Below, one piece after another: positions 53,443 through 61,912 of a stretch of DNA of 64,000 nt. Source of the DNA: Bifidobacterium moraviense (GTDB lineage Bacteria; Actinomycetota; Actinomycetes; Actinomycetales; Bifidobacteriaceae); NCBI RefSeq assembly GCF_012932365.1, contig NZ_JAAIIH010000001.1, positions 496,001-560,000 on the forward strand, read 5' to 3'. Below the pieces are notes generated by a model. That model was not told the origin of the DNA, ran no database searches, and worked only from the letters and a program-made list of their open reading frames with translations. Both the position numbers and the translations under genes were made by a program. Numbering within the stretch: position 1 is the stretch's first letter; the number at the start of each line of letters is the position of its first letter.

Positions 53443-54798
53443 TCACCGCCAGCCGGCGGACATCTCCGTCAGCACGTCGGGCGACAGGTAGTCGAACCGC
53501 ACGATCATGGTGCCGCCGTCCGGTCGGGTCATCACGGCCATGCCCCGGTCCTCGAACGATAGGCATGTCGGGGACGGGTCATGCTCCGGGATGGCGCCCA
53601 GCGCGGCGCGGGCCATGTCCTCGGTGGGCACGTAGCAGCAGCAGCGCACCGCGCACATGTCGCGCAACGCGCTCGGCAACGCGTCCGTGGTGGGTTTCTG
53701 CGTGATCGCGAGCATGATGATCCCGGCCTCGCGGCCCTTTTTGGCGATGTCGGTCGCCAGACGGACAAACTCGTCCGCGTCCGCGTGGTCCCGCTTGTCC
53801 CGGCCCGCGGGGGCGGTCCATGTCTGGATCTCGTCCAAGACGACGCACACCGCGCGCCCGTCCCCATCGGAGGCGAATCCGCGCCAGAACCCGCCCACGG
53901 GGCCGGACGCCAGCCGCTCGCGCATCAACGCGTGCAGGTCGCGCAGGAACGGCAGCACCGTCCCGTACGAGTCGTCACGCGAGTACGTGACGGCACGCCC
54001 CTCGCACCACGACCAGCCGGAGCTTCCTTTGCCGTCGAACACGTGCACGTCCACGAGATCGGGACGGGACAGCAGTCCCGCCACGATCACCGTCGCGCCC
54101 GCGGTCTTGCCCGTGCCGGGGATGCCTGCGAACAGCATGGACGCCACGTCCGCCAGATCGAGCCGCACGTCGCCGTGGACCGAACGGCCGACCGTCACGC
54201 GCAGACGTCCCGGACCGCACTCCACCTGCGGGTACGCGTAGATCTTTCTCACTGTCTTCAGCGCGTTCAGACGGTTCTCGGCGTACAGGCGCACCAGCCA
54301 CGAGCCCGGGCCGCGACGCGTCATCTCGTAGTCCTCGACGTCCCACGCGTCCAGCGACCTCTCCACCGCGTCGCGCAGACGCTCCTCGGTGACGCCCACG
54401 ACGCGCAGCCCGCGCACGTCGAGCACGCCAGACCACAGGAACACGGAATAGTCACGGGAGTCATGCACCAGACCGGATTCTCGCAGCCATTGGTTGCCGC
54501 GCCTGCGGGCGCGCCGACGCCGGTAGCGCATCACGTCACCGGCGACCGGAGCCAGGAACACGCCCACCCGGCGCACGCGACCGCCACGGCACAGGGAACC
54601 CACGGTCCAGACCGCCAGCACCGAGTACAGGCACGCCACCGTCACCACGCACGCGTACGGCCAGTCCATCACACGGAACAGCAGCACGACGCCCGCGATC
54701 CAGCACAACGTGCCCGCGCAGGCACGGACCAGCCGCCACGCCAGCCCCAGCAACACCGACGCGACCGAATCAGCGCCGGCGACAGTTTGCTCATTCAT
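53443..54798 (-). CDS. FtsK/SpoIIIE-type DNA translocase (TraB-like)
   Basis: 451 residues. Two N-terminal membrane helices (about 18-42, 48-70), a basic linker (RYRRRRARRRGNQW), then the FtsK motor: Walker A GIPGTGKTAGATV (225-237), Walker B VVLDEIQTW (319-327) and AIITQK-like MLAITQKPTTDALPSALRD (sensor/arginine finger region). No gamma (KOPS) domain. It corresponds in size and layout to the transfer/translocase proteins of actinomycete integrative elements, which move double-stranded DNA between mycelial or adjacent cells, or help replication. ATG 54798 has GAGGAGGG upstream. Confidence 0.88.
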   Translation of the reverse strand: MNEQTVAGADSVASVLLGLAWRLVRACAGTLCWIAGVVLLFRVMDWPYACVVTVACLYSVLAVWTVGSLCRGGRVRRVGVFLAPVAGDVMRYRRRRARRRGNQWLRESGLVHDSRDYSVFLWSGVLDVRGLRVVGVTEERLRDAVERSLDAWDVEDYEMTRRGPGSWLVRLYAENRLNALKTVRKIYAYPQVECGPGRLRVTVGRSVHGDVRLDLADVASMLFAGIPGTGKTAGATVIVAGLLSRPDLVDVHVFDGKGSSGWSWCEGRAVTYSRDDSYGTVLPFLRDLHALMRERLASGPVGGFWRGFASDGDGRAVCVVLDEIQTWTAPAGRDKRDHADADEFVRLATDIAKKGREAGIIMLAITQKPTTDALPSALRDMCAVRCCCYVPTEDMARAALGAIPEHDPSPTCLSFEDRGMAVMTRPDGGTMIVRFDYLSPDVLTEMSAGWR

Positions 54799-54878
54799 GA
54801 TCGATCCCTCCTCGACACGCGTGCGCGGTGCCGACGGCGTCGCAACGCCTCCGGCACCGCGCACGCGATCCGCATCCG

Positions 54879-55193
54879 TCAGGCCTCACGCACCGCGTCG
54901 GCCATGTACGACAGGCCGTGCGACCCGTTCATGGCCCAGTCGATCGCGACCAGACCGACCGGGTCGATCAGGGTCATCGGAGGAAACGACGGGGGCGTGG
55001 CGGAGGGCACGCTGATGTAGATCAGCTGGGCGCGCGCACCATCGACGGGCTGACGCAACGCCTGCACGCGCCACCGCGGCAGACCGCTCCGTTTGTCCGT
55101 CTTCTGCTGTCCGTCGCGCTCGTCGGGCATCACCGCCACCACGGAGAGGGAACCGAAACGCTGCACATCCACGGGAGTCATAGCCATGACCAT
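54879..55193 (-). CDS. small element-encoded protein of unknown function
   Basis: 104 residues, beginning MVMAMTPVDVQRFGSLSVV. The segment DGQQKTDKRSGLPRWRVQALRQP followed by alternating hydrophobic strands (AQLIYISVP, PVGLVAIDW) and GLSYMADAVREA reminds me of short proteins coded beside FtsK/TraB genes in actinomycete elements; an OB-like beta fold is possible. Function not known; could bind ssDNA (speculative). ATG 55193 has AGGA 5 nt upstream. Last gene before the translocase, 80 bp apart. Confidence 0.65.
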   Translation of the reverse strand: MVMAMTPVDVQRFGSLSVVAVMPDERDGQQKTDKRSGLPRWRVQALRQPVDGARAQLIYISVPSATPPSFPPMTLIDPVGLVAIDWAMNGSHGLSYMADAVREA

Positions 55194-55256
55194 CACCATC
55201 CTGTGATCAAACGGGCCGGACCATCCGGCCTCGTCACATGGCTATGCGAGCAGCAG

Positions 55257-58025
55257 CTAAACAGCCTTGAGATACAGATCGAATAGAGTTTTTAGTACAA
55301 CATCATCGGACGCATCCGCACAAAGACCATAAGCTCGAGAAACAGCATGGTCGAGCCTTCGGTGAGCATTCATCAGATCTGGATAGAAAAATCTGTTGTC
55401 CGGATTGTACAAATCACCCAAGTCTTTATCTTCATATGGCTTTCGTGCATCGAGAACAGCTTGCGCTGCTTCGATTATGCCTTCCTTATTTGAATCCGGG
55501 AAGACGAAGCTGTCATAGACGGCGGGCGAATAACTGAAATCACTCTTAAGTCGTCCAGCCACCGTTCGTATCCAAACCATATGGATATGTGACGATAACA
55601 ACCCAAAAATAAAAAGACTATCGGTGGGAATGAAACGCAATTTGTTACTCGCGATCACATTGGCAGGCATGTAGCCAACAGGTAAATACTCACGTCTACT
55701 GGAAGAGACTTCAGGCACGCCAAGGTAGGCTGTATCCGGTTGTCGAATTTGTGTGAACAATGCCGGAGTGTCTGCATCACGCCTTACGGACGCGGTCGGA
55801 CTTTTCGCACGGTATTCAGCAACGGCATTCAGACGATCACGGATCTCCGGGTAGGCATAATCAGCCAAGACGGCATCCTTGAACCACAGACACCAGCGGT
55901 TGCGCTTGTGCAGGAACTCACGACCACCAACATACAAGCGAACAACTCGCGACAAGTCAGGGTACTTACCCAGCAGCTTGTTTTTCTCATCCTCATCGAG
56001 AACAAGATACCCGCCGTCAGTAGGCTGACTGCCTTTGGTCATCTCAGGAGCGTTCTTGTTCACTGACTTCGACCGGTTGCGAATGAACACGTCTTTAAAG
56101 TCCACAAGATATCCATTGATATACGGCACCTTACGGCATTGATCATCCGAATCGAATAGTAAGCGCGACGAAGCGGCATGAGCAGATGACGTAAACCCGA
56201 CGATCACGACATGCACGTGCGCTTCATCCGTGGTCTGGCTATCCCAAACGAAAGTTTTGCGGGCATATTCGATGACAATGTTCTTTTGGGCTAGTTGTTG
56301 CCAAAGGATCGTTACCGACTCACCTTGACAGATCGAGTTTGTGGCAACGAATGCACAATGAATACCACGACCACCTATGTAGTCAACCGCTTTAGCGAAC
56401 CACGCACATACATAATCCAGTTTTCCGTATGACTTATAACCCTCAAACACAAGATCCATGTCACTCTGTTGCACATCAGTGCGCCACTGATGCCCGATAA
56501 ACGGCGGATTACCCATGATATAAGAGCATTGATCGGCAGATAAAAGATCATTCCAGTTCATACGCAAGGCATTGGCTTGCACGATATTGCCGGAGTCATG
56601 CAGAGGAAGGTGAGGCAAAGCCTGTTCAGCAATAGCCTCGGTATCATCCAAAGCCTGCTGCTCAGCAATCCACAGCGCGGTTCTTGCAACAGATACAGCA
56701 AAATCGTTGATTTCGATCCCATGGAACTGATCGATGCGAACTTTCACCAGCGAGCCGGCGTCCGAATCCTGACCGAAATCCATGACACCTTGACCATGCA
56801 AGCGGTCAGCAATCACCCGGTTCTCCAGCGAACGCAGTTGCAGGAACGTCTCGGTCAGGAAGTTGCCCGAACCACACGCCGGGTCGAGGAACCTGAGCGA
56901 CGCGAGCTTGTCCTGATACTTCGCCAGCCGGTTGTCCCGAGCCCGTTCCCCGGTGCCCGGATCACGTTCGATCGCGTCCAGCTCCGCCTTCAGCCCGTCC
57001 AAGAACAGAGGGTCTATCACGCGGTGGATGTTCTTCACCGTCGTGTAGTGCATGCCGCCCCTGCGCCGCTGGTCGTGCGAAAGCGTCTCCTCCATCAGGG
57101 AACCGAAGATGACCGGGCTGATGTCCTTCCACGTGAACCGCTCGCCCGCGTGGATGATCGCCCGACGAATCTCCTCCGTGAACTGCGGCACCTCGATGCG
57201 CCCGTGGAACAACCCGCCGTTGACGTACGGGAAACGCCTCAGCTCGTCCTCGAGGTACGGGTCGCGTTCCGACTCCTTGGTGTCCAACACGTCGAACAGG
57301 TCCAGCACGGCGCGCCGCAAATGGGCCGCGTCATACGACTTCACGTAGTCGCTGAAACTGTCCGCGGGAAACAGGCCCGCGTCCTCGGCGTACAAAGCGA
57401 ACACCATGCGCACCGTCAGCGTCGCCAGCGCATGGTGGGACGCCGGATTGTCCGGGTCCGCGTACTGCTTGGCCAGCGCATTATGCAGATCCGCGACCAG
57501 CACGCCCGCGTGCTCGCTGAGCTTCTGCTGGACCACCAGACGGGAATGCTCGTCGCTGAAGATGCGCCGCAGCGTGTCCAGATGGTCGCCCAGATCGGCC
57601 AGCCGGAACTCGTCCGCCGGCGCGCCCGTGGCCCTCGGATCCCGCTCCAGATCATAGAACCGGAACGTGTCGAAATTGCACGTGCACAGCACCGCAGGCT
57701 TGAGCGAGAACGGCAGCGCGTCAGCATAGCGCAACGCCTGCTGCACCGGCGTGACCGGCGTGCCCTGCCGCACCTCCGGCTTATCCAAATCGACACCGCG
57801 ACCCTTCTGCTCGATCAGCAGCCGAGCATCAGGGCACAGCGCGTCAATGAACCCGCCGCCAACGGTCCGGTACTCAAACAAAACATTTTTCACGGCATCC
57901 GAACGGCCCATGACACGTTGCAACAGGTCGATCCAGAAACGTTGCGTTTCCTGTTTTTCGTCACCGTGGCCAGCCCAGTCATCAATGAACCGCTGCGCCG
58001 CCTGTTCAAGCACCGATGCTGCCAT
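55257..58025 (-). CDS. MmeI-like type IIL restriction-modification enzyme
   Basis: 922 residues. Residues 55-80 contain the PD-(D/E)xK-like nuclease set GGFIDALCP...LLIEQKGRG (D61, E72, K74), as in MmeI. A helical region follows, then an N6-adenine methyltransferase with motif I FLDPACGSGNFL (379-390) and motif IV MGNPPFIGH (504-512), and the target recognition and C-terminal domains. One chain would both cut and methylate. Codons from the stop to about residue 392 (DNA 55,257-56,850) are clearly A/T-richer than the 5' part, so the methyltransferase/TRD half looks acquired from another source. ATG 58025 follows GGGAGG. Self-protecting cargo that also stabilises the element (inference). Confidence 0.87.
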   Translation of the reverse strand: MAASVLEQAAQRFIDDWAGHGDEKQETQRFWIDLLQRVMGRSDAVKNVLFEYRTVGGGFIDALCPDARLLIEQKGRGVDLDKPEVRQGTPVTPVQQALRYADALPFSLKPAVLCTCNFDTFRFYDLERDPRATGAPADEFRLADLGDHLDTLRRIFSDEHSRLVVQQKLSEHAGVLVADLHNALAKQYADPDNPASHHALATLTVRMVFALYAEDAGLFPADSFSDYVKSYDAAHLRRAVLDLFDVLDTKESERDPYLEDELRRFPYVNGGLFHGRIEVPQFTEEIRRAIIHAGERFTWKDISPVIFGSLMEETLSHDQRRRGGMHYTTVKNIHRVIDPLFLDGLKAELDAIERDPGTGERARDNRLAKYQDKLASLRFLDPACGSGNFLTETFLQLRSLENRVIADRLHGQGVMDFGQDSDAGSLVKVRIDQFHGIEINDFAVSVARTALWIAEQQALDDTEAIAEQALPHLPLHDSGNIVQANALRMNWNDLLSADQCSYIMGNPPFIGHQWRTDVQQSDMDLVFEGYKSYGKLDYVCAWFAKAVDYIGGRGIHCAFVATNSICQGESVTILWQQLAQKNIVIEYARKTFVWDSQTTDEAHVHVVIVGFTSSAHAASSRLLFDSDDQCRKVPYINGYLVDFKDVFIRNRSKSVNKNAPEMTKGSQPTDGGYLVLDEDEKNKLLGKYPDLSRVVRLYVGGREFLHKRNRWCLWFKDAVLADYAYPEIRDRLNAVAEYRAKSPTASVRRDADTPALFTQIRQPDTAYLGVPEVSSSRREYLPVGYMPANVIASNKLRFIPTDSLFIFGLLSSHIHMVWIRTVAGRLKSDFSYSPAVYDSFVFPDSNKEGIIEAAQAVLDARKPYEDKDLGDLYNPDNRFFYPDLMNAHRRLDHAVSRAYGLCADASDDVVLKTLFDLYLKAV

Positions 58026-58090
58026 GGTCACCCTCCCACCATACGATTCCTTCCAGTCTATTGGATCGTGAGGGGAGACACAGACGCCCG

Positions 58091-59278
58091 TCAGCCCGCA
58101 GACAGCATCGCCTCGATCTGCGCGGTCGCCTGCGCCATATCCGAAGTGGAGACATGCGTATACACGTTGTCGGTCACGTCGATGGAGGCATGGCCCATAA
58201 TGGATTTGCGGACCGCGTCAGTCAGACCCAAGCGCATCATCGCGGTCGCTGCCGTGTGCCGCGCGGAATGAGGGACGAAATGACCCTCGATGCCGGCAGC
58301 ACGCAACGCTTCGGCAAATCTCGGCTCCTCGTCCGCCTGCCGACGCAGGTGCTTGCCATCCTCGCCCACGAACACCAAATCCTCCGGTCCGGAGATGCCG
58401 CGAGCCTTGACGAAGGCCATCAATTCGATCGCCAGAGAACGAGGAAGCGGAATCGCACGGTAGCCCGAATTGGTCTTGGGCGGCACCAGATAGGCCGAAT
58501 CCTCGAGATGCCGGACAACCATATCCGCCGGAAAATCACGCTCATCGGGAGAGAACTCCTGCAATTGCTGCCGGATCTCGATGCAGAGAACACCGTCTAT
58601 CTCACGGATCTCGGAGAGCGTCAGCCCCAGACGCTCCCCCTGCCGCATCCCCAGTTCGAAAGCCAGACGCCACATGAGATGCCACAACGGATCCCGCTCG
58701 GCATCGATCAACGAACGCGCCTGAGCAGCGGTCAACGTCTGACGCTTCCTCAACACCACACGAGGAGCATCTGCGAGATCACACGGATTGCGATCGATCA
58801 ACCCCTCTTTGACCGCATCTTCCAGAGCCTTGTGCAAAGTGCGCCACGCACTGCCGGCCGTGCCCGACGATTTCGGACGCCGAGGAGGGACCGCGTTGGG
58901 ATCTCCCTTCGTGATCCACTGCTCCAGCAGGCGAAAATGCCGAGGCTGCAACCGGTCCAGACGTACTCCCCCGATCGCCGGCTTGATGTTCGACTCGATC
59001 ACACTGACATACGTCTTCCACGTCCTCGGGCGCAAACGCGGTTTCACGAACTCCCGCAGCCACCGATCCAGCCAATCGCCCAACAGAGGAGCTGCCGTGG
59101 ATGGCAGCTTCCCCGAACGCTCATACTGCTTCACGGCCTCGTCCAGCCGAGCACGAGCAAGGGCCTTGGTCTTGCCCCGCCGCTTCAGCACACGGCGCTT
59201 CCCCGAAACCGGATCCGGAGGAAGATCATACACGGCGCGAAATCCTTTGCCATCGGCACAGCAAGCATATTGACGCAT
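58091..59278 (-). CDS. tyrosine recombinase / integrase
   Basis: 395 residues. An AP2-like arm-binding N-terminus (GFRAVYDLPPDPVSGKRRV), a SAM-like core-binding domain (about 62-165) and the catalytic domain with R212 (ELGMRQGERLG), K268, H337-x-x-R340 (HSARHTAA), H363 and nucleophile Y373 (NVYTHV). ATG 59278 is preferred: the longer frame reads through the GGGATACA repeats. Reads toward the element interior with its promoter inside the right arm, as in phage-like integrases that autoregulate by binding their own promoter. Confidence 0.94.
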   Translation of the reverse strand: MRQYACCADGKGFRAVYDLPPDPVSGKRRVLKRRGKTKALARARLDEAVKQYERSGKLPSTAAPLLGDWLDRWLREFVKPRLRPRTWKTYVSVIESNIKPAIGGVRLDRLQPRHFRLLEQWITKGDPNAVPPRRPKSSGTAGSAWRTLHKALEDAVKEGLIDRNPCDLADAPRVVLRKRQTLTAAQARSLIDAERDPLWHLMWRLAFELGMRQGERLGLTLSEIREIDGVLCIEIRQQLQEFSPDERDFPADMVVRHLEDSAYLVPPKTNSGYRAIPLPRSLAIELMAFVKARGISGPEDLVFVGEDGKHLRRQADEEPRFAEALRAAGIEGHFVPHSARHTAATAMMRLGLTDAVRKSIMGHASIDVTDNVYTHVSTSDMAQATAQIEAMLSAG

Positions 59279-59296
59279 GGCCCCATCGTACCCCAG

Positions 59297-59395
59297 TGGG
59301 ATACAAAATGGGATACAGAGCGAGCCAACTATGGCCACCTATGACCACTCATGGCCGCAAAGTACAACCAATAAAATGGCTTAATTTCAACGTTT
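59297..59395. repeat. right arm-type integrase sites
   Basis: GGGATACA twice (59298, 59310), three 10-bp steps CTATGGCCAC/CTATGACCAC/TCATGGCCGC (about 59330-59358), and GGCTTAATTTCAACGTTT at 59378-59395 (perfect copy of the left arm). Confidence 0.7.
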
Positions 59396-59435
59396 TTGGC
59401 ATAACGAAGCCAAAAAGGCAAAACAATAAATCAGA

Positions 59436-59452
59436 TTCCACATCTGAGTTCT
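59436..59452. repeat. attR core
   Basis: TTCCACATCTGAGTTCT, identical to the attL core in the glnA end. Confidence 0.9.
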
Positions 59453-59523
59453 GCTGCTCGGAATCGTTGGAATTAGACCGATTCCGCCTGCAAGGGTAGC
59501 CAATGGCAGCCGTTGCGGATGAT

Positions 59524-59566
59524 GAAGACCCCTTCGACGCACATCGTCGGAGGGGTCTTCCTGTTT
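59524..59566 (+). terminator. displaced terminator of glnA
   Basis: Arms GAAGACCCCTTCGACG and CGTCGGAGGGGTCTTC pair with one G-T wobble, 5-nt loop, T-rich after. It lies 71 bp past attR, the position expected for the glnA terminator before insertion. Confidence 0.8.
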
Positions 59567-59629
59567 CGTCGCAGAGGTCGCCGGCAAACGACCGGCGCAG
59601 GCGGGACCGTCATGCACCCGCATTTGGCC

Positions 59630-59810
59630 GGGTCACAAGATTTCGGCCGGCTCATCTTGTGACCCGCGACCCGCACAAACCCGAACATGGAGCCGTCACG
59701 GAAACGGCGGAATTCCAACGGTCTGCCTGTTCATACGAACAGGCGGACGGCTCACAAGATGACGGCTCCGAAATCTTGTGCGTTATGCGGCGGCCCATCC
59801 GCCGCATAAC
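59630..59810. repeat. palindrome cluster upstream of ABC-F gene
   Basis: GGGTCACAAGAT/ATCTTGTGACCC (59630-59665), a near-palindrome centred on CTGTTCATACGAACAG (59721-59748), CACAAGAT/ATCTTGTG (59753-59780) and GTTATGCGGCGG/CCGCCGCATAAC (59782-59810). The 500-bp gap 59453-59954 holds no credible gene. Confidence 0.85.
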
Positions 59811-59954
59811 GGCCCGCATGCCAGCCCACCGCGCCAGTCCACCGCGCAGCATCCTGCAGCCCCAGACCATGGGCCGGAGCCCTGTGCTATAGTGCCGATG
59901 TCAATGCGACGAGACGAAAGGACGTGACGCGATCTTGGTGAGGTGACGGACGAC

Positions 59955-61778
59955 ATGGACCGTGCGCTCGAGGGCGCACTGCCGCATCCGTCCGCCGTCG
60001 TCCGAGCATCGCCACGCATCGCACGCGTGGAGTCCGGCAGTGCGCCACCGGCGAAACGAGTTCGCATGATACCCGCATTGGATCTCAACCATATCGATTT
60101 CACGTATCCGTCCGCGGCGGAGCCGCTGTTCGAGGACGTCTCCGCACGATTCGCGCGCGGCTGGACCGCGCTGCTCGGCGGCAACGGCATCGGCAAGACC
60201 ACGCTGGTCCGTCTCGCCCTGGGAGACATCCGGCCCGACGCGGGATCCGTCCGTCCCGCACGCCGCACCTACGCCGCCGCATACTGCGCGCAGCGGATCG
60301 ACGAACCGCCGACGAACCTCGCCGACTTCGCCTCGGACTGGTCGCCGGAAGCAATGGCCGTCCGCAGCGCGCTCGGCATCGGCGACGACTGGTGCTGGCG
60401 ATGGAGCACCCTCTCCGGCGGAGAGGCGAAACGGCTGCAGCTGGCCTGCGCGTTCGCGGCCCGGCCCGACGTGCTGGTGCTGGACGAGCCCACGAACCAC
60501 GTGGACGCGGCGGCGCGCGACGCGATCGCCATGGCGATGCGCCTGTTCGATGGCGTCGGCATCGTGGTGTCGCATGACGCGGCGCTCATCGACGCGACCT
60601 GCGCGCGCTGCGTGATGCTGGAGCGTCGGCATGTGCGCGGACGCAACGTCACCGTGGCCGCGACCTATCAGGGCGGCTACGCTCAGGCGTCGGCGCAGCG
60701 GCAGGCCGACGACCTGCGCGACGATGCCGCGCTGAACGCGGCGCGGCGCACCGCGCGTCGGCTCGCGGCGGAACGGACGCGCAGGGCCGAACATGCGCGC
60801 GAACTCGACGCGCGCAAGCGCCGGGGCCTGCGCGTCGACCCAAACGACCATGACGCGCGCAATCTGCTGAAGTACGGCAAGCCGACGCTGGGCACGGCCG
60901 CATCCCGTGCGACCGCGCAGCTCGACGGGCGGCTGAGCGCCGCGCGGCGGGCGGAGGAATCGCTGTCCGTCGCGGCGAAGCGGTACGACGGGGACATCTG
61001 GATGGGCGCGGAGCCGAGCCATCGCCGGGAGCTGATCCATGTGGCGGCCGGCGTGATCCGGTACGGCGAAGACTCGGCGACGGGCTTGGCGTCCGCACGC
61101 GACGCGGCCGCATCCTCCGGCGTCGTCGCTGTGCCGCCACGAGCCACGCTCGCAGTCGGGCCGCATGGCGTCTGGACTCTCGAGGAGACCGATCCGAACG
61201 GCGACGGTCTGCTCGTGCCGGAGCTCAGCGTGGGGCCGCGCGACCACATCGTGATCACCGGTCCGAACGGGCTGGGCAAGTCCACGCTCATCCGCGCCAT
61301 GCTGAACGGCGCCGGCGCCGGTCTCGGTACCAGCCGAAGCGCTGCGGGCGCCGACGTGCCCATGCTGGCGATCGGTCAGCGAGCGGGCGCCGACGCCGAG
61401 CGCAGAGCGATGACCGAGCTCGCCGGGCTGAGCCGCGAGCGCAGGTCCCTCGCTCTGGCCGCCTACGCGCGGCTCAACGCCGATCCTGACAGGCTGGTCG
61501 CCGCGGGAAACGGGAATGCCAGAAGCGCCGGGAACACCGGCGGCGAGACCGGCGGGGTTCTCTCGCCGGGCGAGCTGCGCAAGCTCATGCTGGCGCTCGG
61601 CGCAGCCCGCGGCGTGCAGCTCATCGTGATGGACGAGCCGACCAACCATCTGGACATCGACTCCCGAAAGGCCTTGGCGCGCATGCTTCGGAGCTTCCCC
61701 GGCGCGGTGATCGTGGCGACCCACGATGCGCTGCTGCTGGATGACGGGTCACAAGATTTCGACCGGCTCATCTGGTGA
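59955..61778 (+). CDS. ABC-F family ATPase (ribosome protection/translation factor type)
   Basis: 607 residues, two ABC domains in one chain with no membrane segments. Domain 1: ALLGGNGIGKTTLVRL, LSGGEAKRLQLAC, LVLDEPTNHVD; domain 2: VITGPNGLGKSTLIRA, signature LSPGELRKLMLALG (P in place of the second G), LIVMDEPTNHLDID. A charged linker (about 235-300) rich in Arg/Ala joins them. Such proteins bind the ribosomal E site; those encoded after structured leaders often give antibiotic tolerance. ATG 59955 with GAGGTG upstream; GTG 59943 and ATG 60067 are alternatives. Flanked by duplicated palindromes, and its final codons (SQDFDRLIW) lie in one of them. Confidence 0.87.
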   Translation: MDRALEGALPHPSAVVRASPRIARVESGSAPPAKRVRMIPALDLNHIDFTYPSAAEPLFEDVSARFARGWTALLGGNGIGKTTLVRLALGDIRPDAGSVRPARRTYAAAYCAQRIDEPPTNLADFASDWSPEAMAVRSALGIGDDWCWRWSTLSGGEAKRLQLACAFAARPDVLVLDEPTNHVDAAARDAIAMAMRLFDGVGIVVSHDAALIDATCARCVMLERRHVRGRNVTVAATYQGGYAQASAQRQADDLRDDAALNAARRTARRLAAERTRRAEHARELDARKRRGLRVDPNDHDARNLLKYGKPTLGTAASRATAQLDGRLSAARRAEESLSVAAKRYDGDIWMGAEPSHRRELIHVAAGVIRYGEDSATGLASARDAAASSGVVAVPPRATLAVGPHGVWTLEETDPNGDGLLVPELSVGPRDHIVITGPNGLGKSTLIRAMLNGAGAGLGTSRSAAGADVPMLAIGQRAGADAERRAMTELAGLSRERRSLALAAYARLNADPDRLVAAGNGNARSAGNTGGETGGVLSPGELRKLMLALGAARGVQLIVMDEPTNHLDIDSRKALARMLRSFPGAVIVATHDALLLDDGSQDFDRLIW

Positions 61779-61901
61779 CTCCGAAAGCGCGCACAAGCGC
61801 ACAGCAACTCAACCCAGAAACGGTGTCATTCCACGGAAACGTCTGTTCATATGAACAGACGCCGGGGTCACAAGATGAGGGCCTTCCGATCTTGTGACCC
61901 C
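61746..61901. repeat. palindrome cluster downstream of ABC-F gene
   Basis: GGGTCACAAGAT with an imperfect partner (61746-61780, includes the stop codon), perfect GTCTGTTCATATGAACAGAC (61841-61860), and GGGGTCACAAGAT/ATCTTGTGACCCC (61864-61901). Same order as the cluster at 59630-59780. No gene in 61779-61912. Confidence 0.85.
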
Positions 61902-61912
61902 AGCACCGGCTC

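Larger units (their letters stand above)
51349..59452. mobile_element. integrated element with CRESS-type Rep, FtsK translocase, MmeI-like RM and tyrosine integrase
   Basis: About 8.1 kb bounded by the 17-bp direct repeat. All genes are on the minus strand: integrase, MmeI-like enzyme, small protein, FtsK/TraB-like translocase, Rep and excisionase-like protein. Both ends carry matching arm-type repeats. This is the module set of actinomycete integrative conjugative elements (int, xis, rep, FtsK-type tra), but the Rep is of CRESS-DNA virus type. All genes are open and intact, so it may be active. Confidence 0.9.

Noticed and set aside
53198-53566. 122-codon minus-strand ORF in the origin gap
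   Set aside because: It overlaps the translocase gene in another frame and the hairpin cluster, and has no ribosome site or domain.
55257-58025. BREX PglX or type I HsdM
   Set aside because: The D/ExK nuclease segment at the N-terminus, single-chain layout and lack of partner genes (hsdR, hsdS, brx, pgl) fit MmeI-like enzymes better.
51349-59452. Prophage
   Set aside because: No capsid, terminase, portal or lysis genes; content is replication, translocation, RM and integration only.
59503-59892. Coding frame in the gap before the ABC-F gene
   Set aside because: It spans the glnA terminator and palindromes and has no start signal.
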